Assembly (NCBI RefSeq): GCF_003024515.2 | Contig: NZ_PYIX02000006.1 | Location: forward strand, 62,001 to 126,000 | DNA from: Acinetobacter sichuanensis | GTDB lineage: Bacteria > Pseudomonadota > Gammaproteobacteria > Pseudomonadales > Moraxellaceae | Direction of reading: 5' to 3' | Length of the DNA: 64,000 nucleotides | Shown here: positions 63,851 through 64,000 of the stretch, one piece after another | Layout: every line of letters begins with the position of its first letter | How positions within the stretch are numbered: the stretch's first letter is position 1 | Translations under genes and position numbers: made by a program | The notes under the pieces: generated by a model | Told to the model about the DNA's origin: nothing | The model's input: the letters and a program-made list of their open reading frames with translations, nothing else | The model's database searches: none

Positions 63851-64000
63851 TTATGCTACCACTAAAGCAGTTTTTAAACTTTCAATGTTACCACGCCAAT
63901 CATCATAGTCTTCTGTTTCCTTCCAAAGCTCATTCAGTTCAGAGTCTTCTCCCAAAACCAAATCTAATGCAGTTTGTGCATTTTTTAATAAATCTGCTGA
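63851..64000 (-). CDS. C-terminal part of a DUF4259-like protein (partial)
   Basis: 49 codons enter from the right edge and stop at 63851-63853. The readable residues include LVLGEDSELNELWKETEDYDDW, the Glu/Leu/Trp-rich end seen in DUF4259 proteins. Function unknown and the start is outside the window. Confidence 0.6.
   Translation of the reverse strand, partial: SADLLKNAQTALDLVLGEDSELNELWKETEDYDDWRGNIESLKTALVVA

Overview
The window looks like a chromosomal segment of an Acinetobacter species. It is AT-rich. The gene neighbourhoods are typical gammaproteobacterial or moraxellaceal ones: rpoH, a crp/vfr-type regulator divergent from an OsmC/YhfA protein, prfA-prmC, pgaABCD, ppsR/ppsA divergent, cyoABCDE and rpsF-rpsR-rplI-dnaB. 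Species cannot be fixed from the sequence alone.

Layout. 1-8.2 kb: sigma-32 (rpoH), thiS-thiG, the mdaB-ygiN quinone pair, a beta-class GST and clpB with a good sigma-32 promoter. 8.5-13.4 kb: a complete family 2A encapsulin (SrpI-type) sulfur nanocompartment locus. A serine acetyltransferase (EpsC type) is divergent from rhodanese - encapsulin shell - cysteine desulfurase. The desulfurase has a ~237-residue disordered N-terminal extension, as expected for an encapsulated cargo. This is the most notable system in the window. 13.5-22.9 kb: M23 peptidase, OsmC protein, Crp/Vfr, aldo/keto reductase, an acyl-CoA dehydrogenase/SDR pair with a divergent AraC regulator, prmC-prfA. 23-32.2 kb: glycine-zipper protein, ybdD-cstA, and an aryl-alcohol-type oxidation cluster (cupin, aldehyde dehydrogenase, sigma-54 activator, alcohol dehydrogenase) with sigma-54 promoters and shared upstream activator motifs.

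32.3-35.05 kb: an eroded integrative element at the 3' end of tRNA-Val(GAC). A 49-bp direct repeat (att) flanks integrase and lysozyme fragments and an intact secreted TIM-barrel-like gene. A second integrase remnant lies outside the repeat. 35.1-39.1 kb: moxR - DUF58 - tgpA operon. 39.4-41.7 kb: a second glycine-zipper paralogue, a luciferase-like monooxygenase behind a striking double-palindrome operator, and a YiaA-type membrane protein. 41.8-47.9 kb: the pgaABCD biofilm operon with an 852-bp very AT-rich upstream region. 48.7-52.1 kb: ppsR and ppsA (TTG start). 52.2-58.2 kb: GYF/RDD protein and cyoABCDE. 58.4-64 kb: an unrecognised CxxC protein, a HAD phosphatase, rpsF-rpsR-rplI, dnaB, a secreted hypothetical protein and the tail of a DUF4259-type gene.

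Functional links. RpoH would drive clpB. Serine acetyltransferase makes the O-acetylserine used for cysteine; the encapsulated desulfurase takes sulfur from cysteine and the rhodanese handles sulfane sulfur. PpsR controls PpsA. The Cyo enzyme with CyoE-made heme O ends the respiratory chain. The Crp homologue and the CstA/YbdD pair suggest carbon-starvation responses. All functions are inferred from sequence reading; no search was run.
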